Assembly (NCBI RefSeq): GCF_934924865.1
Contig: NZ_OW235315.1
Location: 3,100,001-3,164,000, forward strand
From: Tepidibacter aestuarii
Lineage (GTDB): Bacteria > Bacillota > Clostridia > Peptostreptococcales > Peptostreptococcaceae
Direction: 5' to 3'
DNA: 64,000 bases
Part shown: positions 34,391-43,637 of the stretch, piece by piece
Position numbering within the stretch: the first letter of the stretch is position 1
Layout: each line of letters starts with the position of its first letter
Translations under genes and position numbers: made by a program
Notes under the pieces: model-generated
Told to the model about the DNA's origin: nothing
Databases searched by the model: none
The model's input: the letters and a program-made list of their open reading frames with translations, nothing else

Positions 34391-34717
34391 ATTAATAATC
34401 TTATATATACATTTTTAATTGCATTAGGAGTAATAATTGGTGCGAGCTTTTTTGCTGGAATTGGAGCTTTGATTAATAATCATCCTCCACTTAAAACCAT
34501 GATTGATATATCAAGTTCAATTAAGATTTGGGCAATAGCTGTTAGCCTAGGAGGAACCTTTTCATCATTTGAAATTATTGAACAAGGAATATTGAAAGGA
34601 GAAATTAAATCTGTAGTAAAACAATTAGCATACATTATGTCTGCCCTTACTGGAGCAAATCTTGGATATTTAATTATTAAGTTATTATGGAAGAGTGGAA
34701 AATTATGGGGAGATTAA
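34382..34717 (+). CDS. ytrH: Sporulation protein YtrH
   Basis: The 111-aa membrane protein has three helices and the family pattern: GVIIGASFFAGIGALI, PPLKTMIDISSSIKIWAI, LGGTFSSFEIIEQG and ALTGANLGYLI. In Bacillus subtilis ytrH and ytrI are made in the mother cell under sigma E and help spores resist stress. The start is GTG, 8 nt after GGGGG. It overlaps ytrI. Confidence 0.88.
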   Translation: MFFINNLIYTFLIALGVIIGASFFAGIGALINNHPPLKTMIDISSSIKIWAIAVSLGGTFSSFEIIEQGILKGEIKSVVKQLAYIMSALTGANLGYLIIKLLWKSGKLWGD

Positions 34718-35178
34718 AACTAAAATATTTATTTTCTATAATGTCAGGAATAATAATCGGGGTAATAATAGGAGCATTTATTATTATTTCGTTGGTTAGT
34801 TATAGAGTTGATAAATACTATGAGGAAATACAAAAGCTTAAAGTTGCAATAGAAGAAAGAGACGAACGATTAAAAAAGCTTGAACAATCCCTAAATAATA
34901 AGAAATTAATTCTTAAAGACATTCAGATTGTATTAACACATGAAGGAGATGAAATAGATAAAATTACGATTGAGAAGTATGCTAAAGATAAATATCATAA
35001 ATTATTAGGACGTGAGGTTGAAACTATTGATGTTGACATAATAGAAGAAATTATTGATAAAAGAATTTTCAAACTAAAAAACAAAGAATACCAACTTAAA
35101 GCAACTAAAATAATCTTAACAGATGTATTAAAAATTTGGATAGAAACCAAGCTAATTGAAGGGGCTAATATTGAGTAA
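34705..35178 (+). CDS. ytrI: Sporulation membrane protein YtrI-like
   Basis: One membrane helix (about residues 8-30) is followed by a short coiled coil and a C-terminal mixed domain (about 65-157). The ytrH-ytrI order matches Bacillus, and the size (157 aa) is close. I prefer the ATG at 34705, preceded by GTGGAAAATT; the ATG at 34687 has no RBS. It overlaps the end of ytrH by 13 nt, which implies coupled translation. Confidence 0.72.
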   Translation: MGRLKLKYLFSIMSGIIIGVIIGAFIIISLVSYRVDKYYEEIQKLKVAIEERDERLKKLEQSLNNKKLILKDIQIVLTHEGDEIDKITIEKYAKDKYHKLLGREVETIDVDIIEEIIDKRIFKLKNKEYQLKATKIILTDVLKIWIETKLIEGANIE

Positions 35179-35208
35179 ATTATTATATTAAGTTTAATAT
35201 ATAAAATT

Positions 35209-35261
35209 ACCTCCTAAAGATAGTTTACGCTGCGATTGTAATTACGTTTACTTTAGGAGGT
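35209..35261. terminator. Bidirectional terminator between ytrI and gldA
   Basis: ACCTCCTAAAG pairs exactly with CTTTAGGAGGT around a 31-nt loop, with T-rich sequence on both sides. The two genes converge here. Confidence 0.75.
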
Positions 35262-35292
35262 TTATTTTAGATTTAAGGTATTTTATCTAGGT

Positions 35293-36387
35293 TTATGAAA
35301 GTTCTTTTCCTAATTTATCAGCTACTAATATTGCTGCATAAACATCATTAGCTGTTACTTTAAATGGCATGTTGTGAATTGTCTCACCCTCAGCTACTGA
35401 TAATTTTGCTACTTTACGTAATTGTTCTTCTGTTGCAGTATGTGCATTTATAGCCTCTAGTGTTACAGGAAGACCTACATTGTTGCAAAAATCTATTACC
35501 TCTTTAATCTCTTCCATAGGCGCATTCTCTAATACTAATTGAACTAATGTCCCAAATGCTACTTTTTCTCCATGAGAAAAATGATGACATTCTTCAAGTG
35601 CTGTTAAACCATTATGGATTGAATGAGCAGCAGCAAGCCCACCACTTTCAGCACCAACCCCACTTAAATATGTATTTGCTTCAATAATTTTTTCTACAGA
35701 TGTATTAGATACATTATTTTCTACAGCTAATTTTGCTTTAACTCCATCAGAAAGTAAGGTTTTATAGCATAACTCTGCTAAAGCAAAAGCTGCTTCTGTT
35801 ACATAAGCACCTAATAATGATAGTTCATTTGAATGCTTGCAAGCACGAACTTCAAAGTATGTTGCTAAAGCATCTCCCATACCAGAAACTAATAATCGTG
35901 CTGGTGCTCCTGCAATTATTTTTGTATCCATAAGTACTATTGCTGGATTAGTTGGTAAAAATAAATACTCATCAAATACTCCTTCTTCTGTATAAATTAC
36001 CGTAAGTGCTGTACACGGTGCATCAGTAGATGCAATAGTCGGAACAACCATCACTGGGTATTCAGTATAAAAAGCAATTGCTTTTGCTGTATCAAGAGTT
36101 TTACCTCCACCAATACCAACAATCATATCACAACCTTTTTCTTCTACAATAGCTTTTAAACGATTTATTTCTACTTTTGAGCATTCTCCATTAAATACTT
36201 CCATAACATACTCTCTATCATTTGATAAATAACTTGCATCAACAATATCTTTTGTTAATCCAGTAACAAAGCTATCTGCAATAATGAACGGTTTTTTAGC
36301 AAAATACTTTGTATAATTTTCAATACGTGATAATTCACCATAACCTTGAACATATTTACTTGGACTATTAATAATTTTAGCTAACAT
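35293..36387 (-). CDS. gldA: Glycerol dehydrogenase (NAD-dependent, iron/zinc family)
   Basis: The protein oxidises glycerol to dihydroxyacetone. Family signs are GIGGGKTLDTAKA (NAD binding, about residues 90-102), PTIASTDAPCTAL, and the metal site with Asp in SGMGDALATYFE and His in AAAHSIHNGL and HHFSHGEKVAFG. The start at 36387 is set by AGGAGTG 6 nt before ATG, giving 364 aa. A sigma-54 promoter lies upstream and the next gene is a sigma-54 activator, so it is probably induced by that protein. Confidence 0.93.
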   Translation of the reverse strand: MLAKIINSPSKYVQGYGELSRIENYTKYFAKKPFIIADSFVTGLTKDIVDASYLSNDREYVMEVFNGECSKVEINRLKAIVEEKGCDMIVGIGGGKTLDTAKAIAFYTEYPVMVVPTIASTDAPCTALTVIYTEEGVFDEYLFLPTNPAIVLMDTKIIAGAPARLLVSGMGDALATYFEVRACKHSNELSLLGAYVTEAAFALAELCYKTLLSDGVKAKLAVENNVSNTSVEKIIEANTYLSGVGAESGGLAAAHSIHNGLTALEECHHFSHGEKVAFGTLVQLVLENAPMEEIKEVIDFCNNVGLPVTLEAINAHTATEEQLRKVAKLSVAEGETIHNMPFKVTANDVYAAILVADKLGKELS

Positions 36388-36471
36388 ATGCTTCACTCCT
36401 ATCATTTTATACAGTTATTATGAAAAATACGATGTATAATTAATATAATATATTTTTCATAACTATTTATA

Positions 36472-36488
36472 AGCAATAGCTATGCCAA
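36472..36488 (-). promoter_or_regulatory. Sigma-54 promoter of gldA
   Basis: On the minus strand TTGGCATAGCTATTGCT matches the -24/-12 consensus (TGGCAY...TTGCW) with the correct spacing. Transcription would start near 36460, leaving a leader of about 70 nt. The neighbouring activator is of the sigma-54-dependent type. Confidence 0.8.
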
Positions 36489-36746
36489 CTTTATAGAAAC
36501 TATAAGATATTAATTGTTAATTAAGTAAATGCCATTATAAATAAAATCTTTTTGAGATAACTAATTTTACCAAGAAACATATCATAATATTTGTTTTTCA
36601 ACAAATAATTAAATAACAATGATATTTTCTATATCTTATTATAAGTAAATACTTTTACAAAATGAAATTGCTTTATTCAACAAAGATATACCTTTTATTC
36701 TATATTAAAAGTCTAATATTAGTATAAACTCTCGAATCGGGAAAAA

Positions 36747-36797
36747 TTTTATCCCAAAATGGGATATTTTATATTTTTTTCCCATTTTGGGATAAAA
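36747..36797 (-). terminator. Inverted repeat at the 3' end of the activator gene: terminator or binding sites
   Basis: TTTTATCCCAAAATGGGA (36747-36764) is the exact inverse of 36780-36797, and the minus strand then runs into TTTTTCCC. The hairpin covers the last codons of the activator gene. Each arm also contains a small TCCCA-n-TGGGA dyad, so the region could instead hold activator binding sites, about 260 bp upstream of the sigma-54 promoter. Confidence 0.65.
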
Positions 36798-38736
36798 CAA
36801 TATTGTATTCTTTTATTTTTCTATACATAGATGATTTCCCAATATTAATAAGTTTACTTGCTTTGATAACATTTCCATTACAATGCTTCAATGCTTTAGT
36901 AATTAGCTCTTTTTCCATTTGTTTTAAAGGTTTTATTTCTAAATCATCTTTAGAATCGGATATAAAGCATTTATTATCATCTATATCTTCTTGAATATGT
37001 TCCAGTAATAATGAAGCGTCTATACACTCACTATCAGATATATAATAAGCCCTTTGTATTACATTTTGGAGTTCCCTCAGATTACCATTCCATGCATGTT
37101 TTTTTATATTACTTAAAAATGATTTATCAAAATACTTATTTTGTTTATAATTATTTTCATTCAATTTATTTAAAAAATACTGGGAGCAATGTATAATGTC
37201 TTCAGGACGTTCTCTTAGTGGTGGAATATATAGCTTTAAAACATTTAATCTATAAAATAAATCACTTCTAAAATTTTTCTTGTCCACCTCATCATATAAA
37301 TTTCTATTAGTAGCTGCTATAATTCGTACATCTAATTTTCTTTCATAAGTACTACCTATTCTTGTTACTACATAATTATCTAAAATACGAAGCAATTTTG
37401 CTTGAATCTCTAATGGTAGTTCACCAATTTCATCTAAAAATATTGTTCCTTTATTTGCTAGTTCAAACTTTCCAGGTTTTCCTTCTTTAGATGCTCCTGT
37501 AAACGAACCCTTTTCATATCCAAAAAGTTCACTCTCAACTAATTCTTTTGGAAGCGCAGCACAGTTAATTGCAACAAACGGTCCACTTTTTCTAGGACTG
37601 CTACTATGAATAGAGTGAGCAAATAACTCTTTTCCCGTACCACTTTCCCCTTGAATTAAAACCGGACAATCATTTTGAGCCATCTTTTTTGCAGTTTCAA
37701 TTAATGAAATTAATCTAGGATTTTTTGTTATTATATCACTGAAAGTATAACTAGAGGAGTTACCGACTACTCTATTAACAACATCTCTAACTATATCAAG
37801 TTTTTTAACAGAAATAACAACCCCAAAATACGAACCCTTTTCAATTGCTGGTGAAATAGTAACACTGCACTCTATTCTCTTTGTACCTATATATAAAGTT
37901 GTTTCACTATATTTTATAGTATTGTTTATGTTAAAAATATCATTATCCTTTAATATGTCTTTTAATAAATATTTAATATCAATATTAAGTATTTGTTTCT
38001 TAGGTATTTTTAAAATTTCACATAATTTTTTATTAAAATTTTTGATCTTATAATTAGTTCCTAATATTAAAATACCATCTTCAATGGAATCAAATGACAC
38101 ATCAATCCATTTTCTATGTTCAATTATTGAAAGTTGATTTTGAATTGCATTTGCAGCTGCAACTACAATTCCTAATGTATGAGGATGAAAATCATAAAAA
38201 TCTCCTGATAAATCAATAATTCCTATTATTTTACCTTCATTGTTATGAATTGGAGCTGCTGAACAAGTCCATCCATGTTGAAGCTTACAGTAATGTTCAG
38301 TGCCTAAAGTCTGAATTGGCTTATCTAAACTTAAACAAGTTCCAATAGCATTAGTCCCAACATTTTTTTCAGTCCATTTACAACCTTTTATAAAGTTTAA
38401 TTCATCTCTTTTTTTGGCCCCCAATTTATTCCATATAGCCTCAATTATAATGCCATTTTCATCACATAATATAATGGCATAACTAGAATCTTTTACTATA
38501 TTATATAAATCCATCATGATGGGTTTTGAAACTTCAATTAGTTGTCTATTTTTCTTTAAAACATTATCTAGTTCTTCTTTAGGAATTAGTTCTCCAAAAC
38601 CCTTATTATAATCTACTTTATATTTTTTGCATCTTTTCCATGAATCTAATATATCAGTTCTTATATTAAGTAAATCTTCTTTTCCTTTAATAAAATTTTG
38701 CCAAGCTAACCTAGTCTCTTCAATTCTTCTTTTCAT
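36769..38736 (-). CDS. Sigma-54-dependent transcriptional activator (AcoR/DhaR type)
   Basis: The 655-aa protein has an N-terminal sensory part with a GAF-like domain (about 60-200) and a PAS-like domain (about 215-320), then an AAA+ sigma-54 interaction domain (about 335-570; Walker A GESGTGKE, the GAFTGA-type loop GSFTGA, Walker B FLDEIGELP) and a C-terminal Fis-type helix-turn-helix (NVIKASKLINIGKSSMYRK). It resembles AcoR and DhaR, activators of acetoin and glycerol catabolism. It lies upstream of gldA, which has a sigma-54 promoter, so gldA is its likely target. Confidence 0.92.
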   Translation of the reverse strand: MKRRIEETRLAWQNFIKGKEDLLNIRTDILDSWKRCKKYKVDYNKGFGELIPKEELDNVLKKNRQLIEVSKPIMMDLYNIVKDSSYAIILCDENGIIIEAIWNKLGAKKRDELNFIKGCKWTEKNVGTNAIGTCLSLDKPIQTLGTEHYCKLQHGWTCSAAPIHNNEGKIIGIIDLSGDFYDFHPHTLGIVVAAANAIQNQLSIIEHRKWIDVSFDSIEDGILILGTNYKIKNFNKKLCEILKIPKKQILNIDIKYLLKDILKDNDIFNINNTIKYSETTLYIGTKRIECSVTISPAIEKGSYFGVVISVKKLDIVRDVVNRVVGNSSSYTFSDIITKNPRLISLIETAKKMAQNDCPVLIQGESGTGKELFAHSIHSSSPRKSGPFVAINCAALPKELVESELFGYEKGSFTGASKEGKPGKFELANKGTIFLDEIGELPLEIQAKLLRILDNYVVTRIGSTYERKLDVRIIAATNRNLYDEVDKKNFRSDLFYRLNVLKLYIPPLRERPEDIIHCSQYFLNKLNENNYKQNKYFDKSFLSNIKKHAWNGNLRELQNVIQRAYYISDSECIDASLLLEHIQEDIDDNKCFISDSKDDLEIKPLKQMEKELITKALKHCNGNVIKASKLINIGKSSMYRKIKEYNIVLSQNGKKI

Positions 38737-38867
38737 ATTAACTCCTCTACAAAAAATATTTTAATATAAATAGTTTTTATAAATGCTTAATATTAATAAT
38801 ACCACATATAGTAAAATTATAACTTCAAACTAATAACCTTATTGTATAAGTTCCTGTATACTAAAAG

Positions 38868-38965
38868 AAGCTAAGATAAAAATGCTAGCTTTTAACCTAT
38901 TAAAGACTTTCTTTAACTGCTTTTACTATATTATTATCTGTTAAACTATAATTTTCTAACACAGT
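38868..38965 (-). pseudogene. Remnant of a transketolase 3' end (direct repeat, left copy)
   Basis: This segment matches 40173-40264 over about 90 bp (85-90% by eye), including the degraded terminator stem. On the minus strand it still encodes [19 protein letters not shown] and a stop, against [19 protein letters not shown] in the intact gene. Upstream the similarity fades. The two copies flank the gerAB-type gene at 39100-40179. Confidence 0.85.
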
Positions 38966-39099
38966 ATTATAATTGTCATAATGTAAATCGTTTAATTATT
39001 CTTTTAAAACCCATACTATAATCAAACAGTATTATGAAGAAATATAATTTTTTTGGTTAAACTATAAAATAATTACTTATATTTATGGGAGGTCTCAAG

Positions 39100-40179
39100 G
39101 TGAACAAAGAAGTTATATCTGATACACATGGAATATGTCTTATGACTATGTTCATAGTAGGAACTTCCTCAATGCAAGTGTCAGGCTTAGCATCTGAACA
39201 AGATTTGTGGCTGAGTATTATCATGTCAATACTTATGGCTGTACCTCTAATGTTTGTATATTCTAGATTATACGAACTGTTTCCAGGCAAGAATATATTA
39301 GATATTGCTGAGATTTGTTTTGGAAAATTTATTGGGAAAATATTAATAGCATTATTTGCTTTTTATATGATAGAAGAAACATTTGAGGTCTTAAGAAATA
39401 CAGGACAATTTATTTATACAGTTGGCCTTATTGAAACTCCATTAATAACTCCTACAATATTTATAACACTCTTATGTATTTTTGCAACAAAAGAAGGAAT
39501 TGAAGTAATAAGTAGGTTCTCAAAGCTTTTTTTGCCTATACTTATTGGTTTTATATTATTTTTCTCTGTATCTTCAATTCCAAATATGGACCTAAGTAAT
39601 ATTTATCCTATACTTGGCAGTGGATTAAAGCCGGTTGCAAAAGGAACATTTCAAACTTTTTTGTTTCCATTTGCACAAACAGTAGGATTTACTATAGTAT
39701 TCTCTAGTTTAAAGAAAAATAAGTCTTCCTATAATATATATTTTACAAGCCTATTTTTAGGAGGTCTTTTAATATTTATACTTTCGCTAACAAGTCTTTT
39801 AGTTTTAGGAATAAATTCTACTACATCTGTATATCATCCTACATATCTTGCCGCTGCAAGAATAAACATTGGACCTTATATGAGAGGGATAGAAATATTA
39901 ATAAGTACAATATTGATATTAGCAGCATTTATAAAAATAAGCATTCTTTTATTAGCTGCTTGCATATCTACAACTCATTTATTTAATTTAAAAGACTATA
40001 GATTCATAGTAACTCCTATTGCTTTACTTTCACTTAATATATCTTATTTTATGGTTGATAATATAAAAGAATATTGGGAATGGTCGGAGAAAGCATGGTA
40101 TCATTTTTCTTTTCCATTTCAAGTAATTCTACCTATTTTCATATGGTTTTTTGCTGAAATTAAGAGTAAAAAAAGCTAG
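39100..40179 (+). CDS. Second orphan GerAB-type spore germination permease
   Basis: The 359-aa paralogue of the gene at 31403 has about ten membrane helices, the same start (MNKEVISD), the central KEGIEVISRFSKLF and the end WFFAEIKSKK. The GTG at 39100 follows GGGAGGT; the in-frame ATG at 39085 overlaps that site. No A or C receptor genes are adjacent. It lies between direct repeats of the transketolase 3' end, which suggests it was inserted there. Confidence 0.9.
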   Translation: MNKEVISDTHGICLMTMFIVGTSSMQVSGLASEQDLWLSIIMSILMAVPLMFVYSRLYELFPGKNILDIAEICFGKFIGKILIALFAFYMIEETFEVLRNTGQFIYTVGLIETPLITPTIFITLLCIFATKEGIEVISRFSKLFLPILIGFILFFSVSSIPNMDLSNIYPILGSGLKPVAKGTFQTFLFPFAQTVGFTIVFSSLKKNKSSYNIYFTSLFLGGLLIFILSLTSLLVLGINSTTSVYHPTYLAAARINIGPYMRGIEILISTILILAAFIKISILLLAACISTTHLFNLKDYRFIVTPIALLSLNISYFMVDNIKEYWEWSEKAWYHFSFPFQVILPIFIWFFAEIKSKKS

Positions 40180-40198
40180 CATAAAAATGCTAGCTTTT
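40171..40198. terminator. Bidirectional terminator between gerAB and the transketolase genes
   Basis: AAAAGCTAGCAT and ATGCTAGCTTTT flank a 4-nt loop; the gerAB stop codon lies inside. A degraded copy is at 38866-38896. Confidence 0.8.
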
Positions 40199-40204
40199 AA
40201 CATA

Positions 40205-41131
40205 TTAAAGACTTTCTTTAACTGCTTTAACTATATCATTAGCTGTTAAACCATACTTTTCTAATAAATCATTAGGAGTTCCTGACTCACCAAAAGTATC
40301 CTTAACACCAACTTTTTTAACCTTAACTGGACAATTCTCAGCTACAACTTCACTAACTGCAGATCCTAATCCACCTATTACACTGTGCTCTTCTGCTGTT
40401 ACTATAGCTTTTGTTTCTTTAGCAGCTTTTATTATTATATCAGTGTCTATAGGCTTTATAGTAGGCATATTTATAACTCTTAAAGATATACCTTCTTCTT
40501 TTAACATCTCATGAGCCTTCATAGCTTCATTTACCATTATTCCACAAGCGATTACAGTAGCATCTGTTCCTTCTAGAACTTCAACGCCTTTACCTATTTC
40601 GAATTTATAGTTTTCATCGAATATAGTAGGTACTGCCGATCTACCAAGTCTTACGTAAACTGGTCCGTTGTATTTAGCTACTTCAAATATAATTTGTTCA
40701 GCTTCTACTCCATCAGCTGGAACTATTACAGTCATATTAGGAATAGATCTCATTATAGCCATATCCTCTACTGATTGGTGAGATGCTCCATCTTCTCCAA
40801 CTGTAAGACCTGCATGAGTTGCACATACCTTTACATTTAATTTAGGATAACAAACAGAGTTTCTTATTACCTCAAAAGCTCTACCAGCTGCAAACATTGC
40901 AAAAGTACTTGCAAAAGGAATCTTTCCAGCAGTTGACATACCAGCTGCTGCTCCTATTAAGTTTTGCTCTGCTATTCCCATATTAAAAAATCTTTCAGGG
41001 AAAGCCTTTTGGAAACCTGCTGTTTTTGTAGATTTTGAAAGGTCTGCATCAAGTACTACTACATTTTCGTTCATTTGTCCAAGTTTAACAAGGGCATTAC
41101 CATAAGCTTCTCTTGTTGCTATTTTTTTCAT
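40205..41131 (-). CDS. Transketolase, C-terminal subunit
   Basis: The 308-aa protein carries the pyrimidine-binding and C-terminal domains of transketolase ([40 protein letters not shown]). With the next gene it moves two-carbon units in the non-oxidative pentose phosphate pathway. The start ATG overlaps the stop of the N-terminal subunit (TAATG), so the two are co-translated. A remnant of its 3' end recurs at 38868. Confidence 0.94.
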   Translation of the reverse strand: MKKIATREAYGNALVKLGQMNENVVVLDADLSKSTKTAGFQKAFPERFFNMGIAEQNLIGAAAGMSTAGKIPFASTFAMFAAGRAFEVIRNSVCYPKLNVKVCATHAGLTVGEDGASHQSVEDMAIMRSIPNMTVIVPADGVEAEQIIFEVAKYNGPVYVRLGRSAVPTIFDENYKFEIGKGVEVLEGTDATVIACGIMVNEAMKAHEMLKEEGISLRVINMPTIKPIDTDIIIKAAKETKAIVTAEEHSVIGGLGSAVSEVVAENCPVKVKKVGVKDTFGESGTPNDLLEKYGLTANDIVKAVKESL

Positions 41132-41952
41132 TACTTAACACCTCCTAATTCTTTTAAAGCTACTTCTAGATCTTCATCACTAGGAGCTGTTCCATGCCAT
41201 CCAGCTTGATCTTCCATGAATGAAACGCCTTTACCTTTAACAGTCTTAGCTATTATCATTGTTGGTTTTCCTACTGTTTCTCTAGCTGAATCAAGTGATG
41301 CAAATATTTGATCAAAATCATGTCCATCTATTTCTATTACATTCCATCCGAAAGCCTTGAATTTATCAACAACTGGATAGATATTCATTACATCTTCATT
41401 CTTACCATCAATTTGAAGTCCATTGAAGTCTAAGAAAGCAACTAAGTTATCTAATTTATAGTGAGCAGCACTCATAGCAGCTTCCCATATTAAACCTTCT
41501 TGAATTTCTCCATCTCCAAGTATAGTATATACTCTCCAAGGAGCATTATCCATCTTAGATGCCATAGCCATACCGCAAGCAACAGAGAATCCTTGTCCTA
41601 AAGATCCTGTAGACATTTCAACTCCAGGAGTTCCTTTCATATCAGGATGTCCTTGAAGCATAGAACTTATCTTTCTTAATTTGAATAACTCTTCCTTTTC
41701 AAAGTATCCTTTTTCAGCAAGAGCACTATATAAAACAGGGGCTGCATGTCCCTTTGATAATACGAATCTATCTCTATCTTCCTTCTTAGGATTTTGAGAA
41801 TCTATATTCATCTCGTCAAAATATAAAGCTGTAACTATTTCAACACAAGATAAAGAACCTCCTGGATGACCTGATTTCGATTCATTAATCATTTGAACTA
41901 TGTTCTTTCTTACACTAGTAGCAATTTGCTTCAATTCATTATGATCTCTCAT
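41131..41952 (-). CDS. Transketolase, N-terminal subunit
   Basis: The 273-aa protein is the thiamine-diphosphate-binding half ([19 protein letters not shown]; the GDGEIQEG...NG motif near residue 145; [14 protein letters not shown] at the end). Split transketolases are common in anaerobes and archaea. It depends on the adjacent C-terminal subunit. Confidence 0.94.
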   Translation of the reverse strand: MRDHNELKQIATSVRKNIVQMINESKSGHPGGSLSCVEIVTALYFDEMNIDSQNPKKEDRDRFVLSKGHAAPVLYSALAEKGYFEKEELFKLRKISSMLQGHPDMKGTPGVEMSTGSLGQGFSVACGMAMASKMDNAPWRVYTILGDGEIQEGLIWEAAMSAAHYKLDNLVAFLDFNGLQIDGKNEDVMNIYPVVDKFKAFGWNVIEIDGHDFDQIFASLDSARETVGKPTMIIAKTVKGKGVSFMEDQAGWHGTAPSDEDLEVALKELGGVK

Positions 41953-42008
41953 TTATTACCCTCCTTTTTATATTTTAACTAAAATATATTTAAAAAATTT
42001 AACTGACA

Positions 42009-42875
42009 CTATGATCTCATAGGCTTGAAACCTTCACCTAAAACTTCATGTACATTTGCAACCATTATAAATGCAAATTCATCTACATCTTTTACTATAT
42101 TTTTTAATTTAACCTCTTGACTCCTATCAACCACTACCAACAATACATTTTTATCATTCTTAGTATACATTCCTTTTCCATTTAGAGAAGTGACTCCTCT
42201 TCCTAGAATTTGCATTATTTCATCACTTATTTCATCTGGCTTTGATGATATTACAAAGAATGCTTTAGAATAACCCATACCCTCTATTATAAAATCGGCC
42301 ATTTTAACAAGTATGTATAGAGCAATTATAGAGTATAGAGATGTTTCTATATTTTTATTTACAAAACCTGCAAGTGCTACTATGCAAAGGTCTATACACA
42401 TCATAAGTTTAGGTGTACTTATATTAGGAAAATATTTATTTAGTATTGCTCCTGCTAGATCTGTTCCACCTGTAGTTCCTCCAGATTTAAACACAAGACC
42501 TATTCCAACTCCTGTAATAAGACCTCCGTATATAGTCGATAACAACATATCATTAGTAGGTATGTATCCATAAGACATTTTTGAAACTAACTCTATAAAA
42601 AATGATAATGCTAATGTAGCATAACCAGTTTTTGCTCCAAAAGCTTTTCCAAGAATTATAACTCCAGCTATAAAAAGTGGAATGTTTATAACTAGGTTTG
42701 TTACTGAAACAGATATACCTGTGATCTTTTTGATAACTATCGCAAGACCAGTAACTCCACCAGGTGCTATTGTATGTGGTGCTAGAAATAAATCTATTGC
42801 TACTGCCATTAAAGCACATCCAATAGTTATAAGTGTATATTCAATTAGTATAGTACTCCAGTGCTTTTTCTTCAT
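42009..42875 (-). CDS. YitT family membrane protein
   Basis: The 288-aa protein has five to six membrane helices (LFLAPHTIAPGGVTGLAIV; GLVFKSGGTTGGTDLAGAIL) and a C-terminal DUF2179-like cytoplasmic domain (about 215-285). The molecular function of the family is unclear. It lies between the transketolase and cell-wall polymer genes. Confidence 0.88.
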   Translation of the reverse strand: MKKKHWSTILIEYTLITIGCALMAVAIDLFLAPHTIAPGGVTGLAIVIKKITGISVSVTNLVINIPLFIAGVIILGKAFGAKTGYATLALSFFIELVSKMSYGYIPTNDMLLSTIYGGLITGVGIGLVFKSGGTTGGTDLAGAILNKYFPNISTPKLMMCIDLCIVALAGFVNKNIETSLYSIIALYILVKMADFIIEGMGYSKAFFVISSKPDEISDEIMQILGRGVTSLNGKGMYTKNDKNVLLVVVDRSQEVKLKNIVKDVDEFAFIMVANVHEVLGEGFKPMRS

Positions 42876-42893
42876 ATTATACTTCCCCTTTAT

Positions 42894-43637
42894 CTATTTT
42901 TTGACTATCACCTGTACAATGAATTTAGGAAGCAACATCATTCTTTTGTATCTCCATGGTTCTTTTACAAGTCTATAAAACCATTCAAGTCCAAACTTTT
43001 GATAGACCTCAGGTGCTCTTTTAACTTCTCCTGCATATACATCAACGCTTCCTCCAACACCCATAAACACAGATGTATCTACTTCATCTTTATATCTTTG
43101 AATCCATAATTCCTGTTTTGGTGCCCCAAACGCGACAAATAATATGTCAGGTTTTATTTCATTTATCTTTCTTATAACTTCTTTTTCCTCATCATGACCT
43201 TCATGGCCTATATGATGACCTTTGAAGTACCCATGGTGAGCTCCTGAGTTCTTTATGTTAGGATATTTCTTAACTATATTCTCAACTGCTTTATCAGCAA
43301 CTCCAGGTTTCCCACCTAGTATGAATATAGATTTATTGTTTTCATTACAGTAATTCAGTATGTTCTCCATAAGATCAATTCCTGTAACTCTTTCAGTTAA
43401 AGGATTTTTTATTATTTTAGAAGCTATTACAAGACCTATTCCATCTGGTATAACTAAATCCGCCTCTTTTATTATATTTAAGAATTTCTCATCATCCTTA
43501 GCCATCATAACTATTTCACTATTAGGTGTTACTATAACACTTTTTTTATCTCTATCAAAAAAATTACTAGATGCATTCAATGCTTCGTTCATATCTACTT
43601 TATGTACTGGAACTCCTAAAATATTAATTCTTTCCAA
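42894..43637 (-). CDS. tagA: WecG/TagA/CpsF family glycosyltransferase
   Basis: The protein adds a sugar, probably N-acetylmannosamine, to the undecaprenyl-linked precursor of a wall polymer. Family signs are VTPNSEIVMMAKDD, IPDGIGLVIASK, LFVAFGAPKQELWIQ and FMGVGGSVDVYAGEVKRAP. The TTG at 43637 follows AGAGGTG by about 6 nt and gives 247 aa; a longer in-frame start lies deeper in csaB. It acts after tagO (61005) and with wecB (59848), which supplies UDP-ManNAc. Confidence 0.88.
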   Translation of the reverse strand: MERINILGVPVHKVDMNEALNASSNFFDRDKKSVIVTPNSEIVMMAKDDEKFLNIIKEADLVIPDGIGLVIASKIIKNPLTERVTGIDLMENILNYCNENNKSIFILGGKPGVADKAVENIVKKYPNIKNSGAHHGYFKGHHIGHEGHDEEKEVIRKINEIKPDILFVAFGAPKQELWIQRYKDEVDTSVFMGVGGSVDVYAGEVKRAPEVYQKFGLEWFYRLVKEPWRYKRMMLLPKFIVQVIVKK

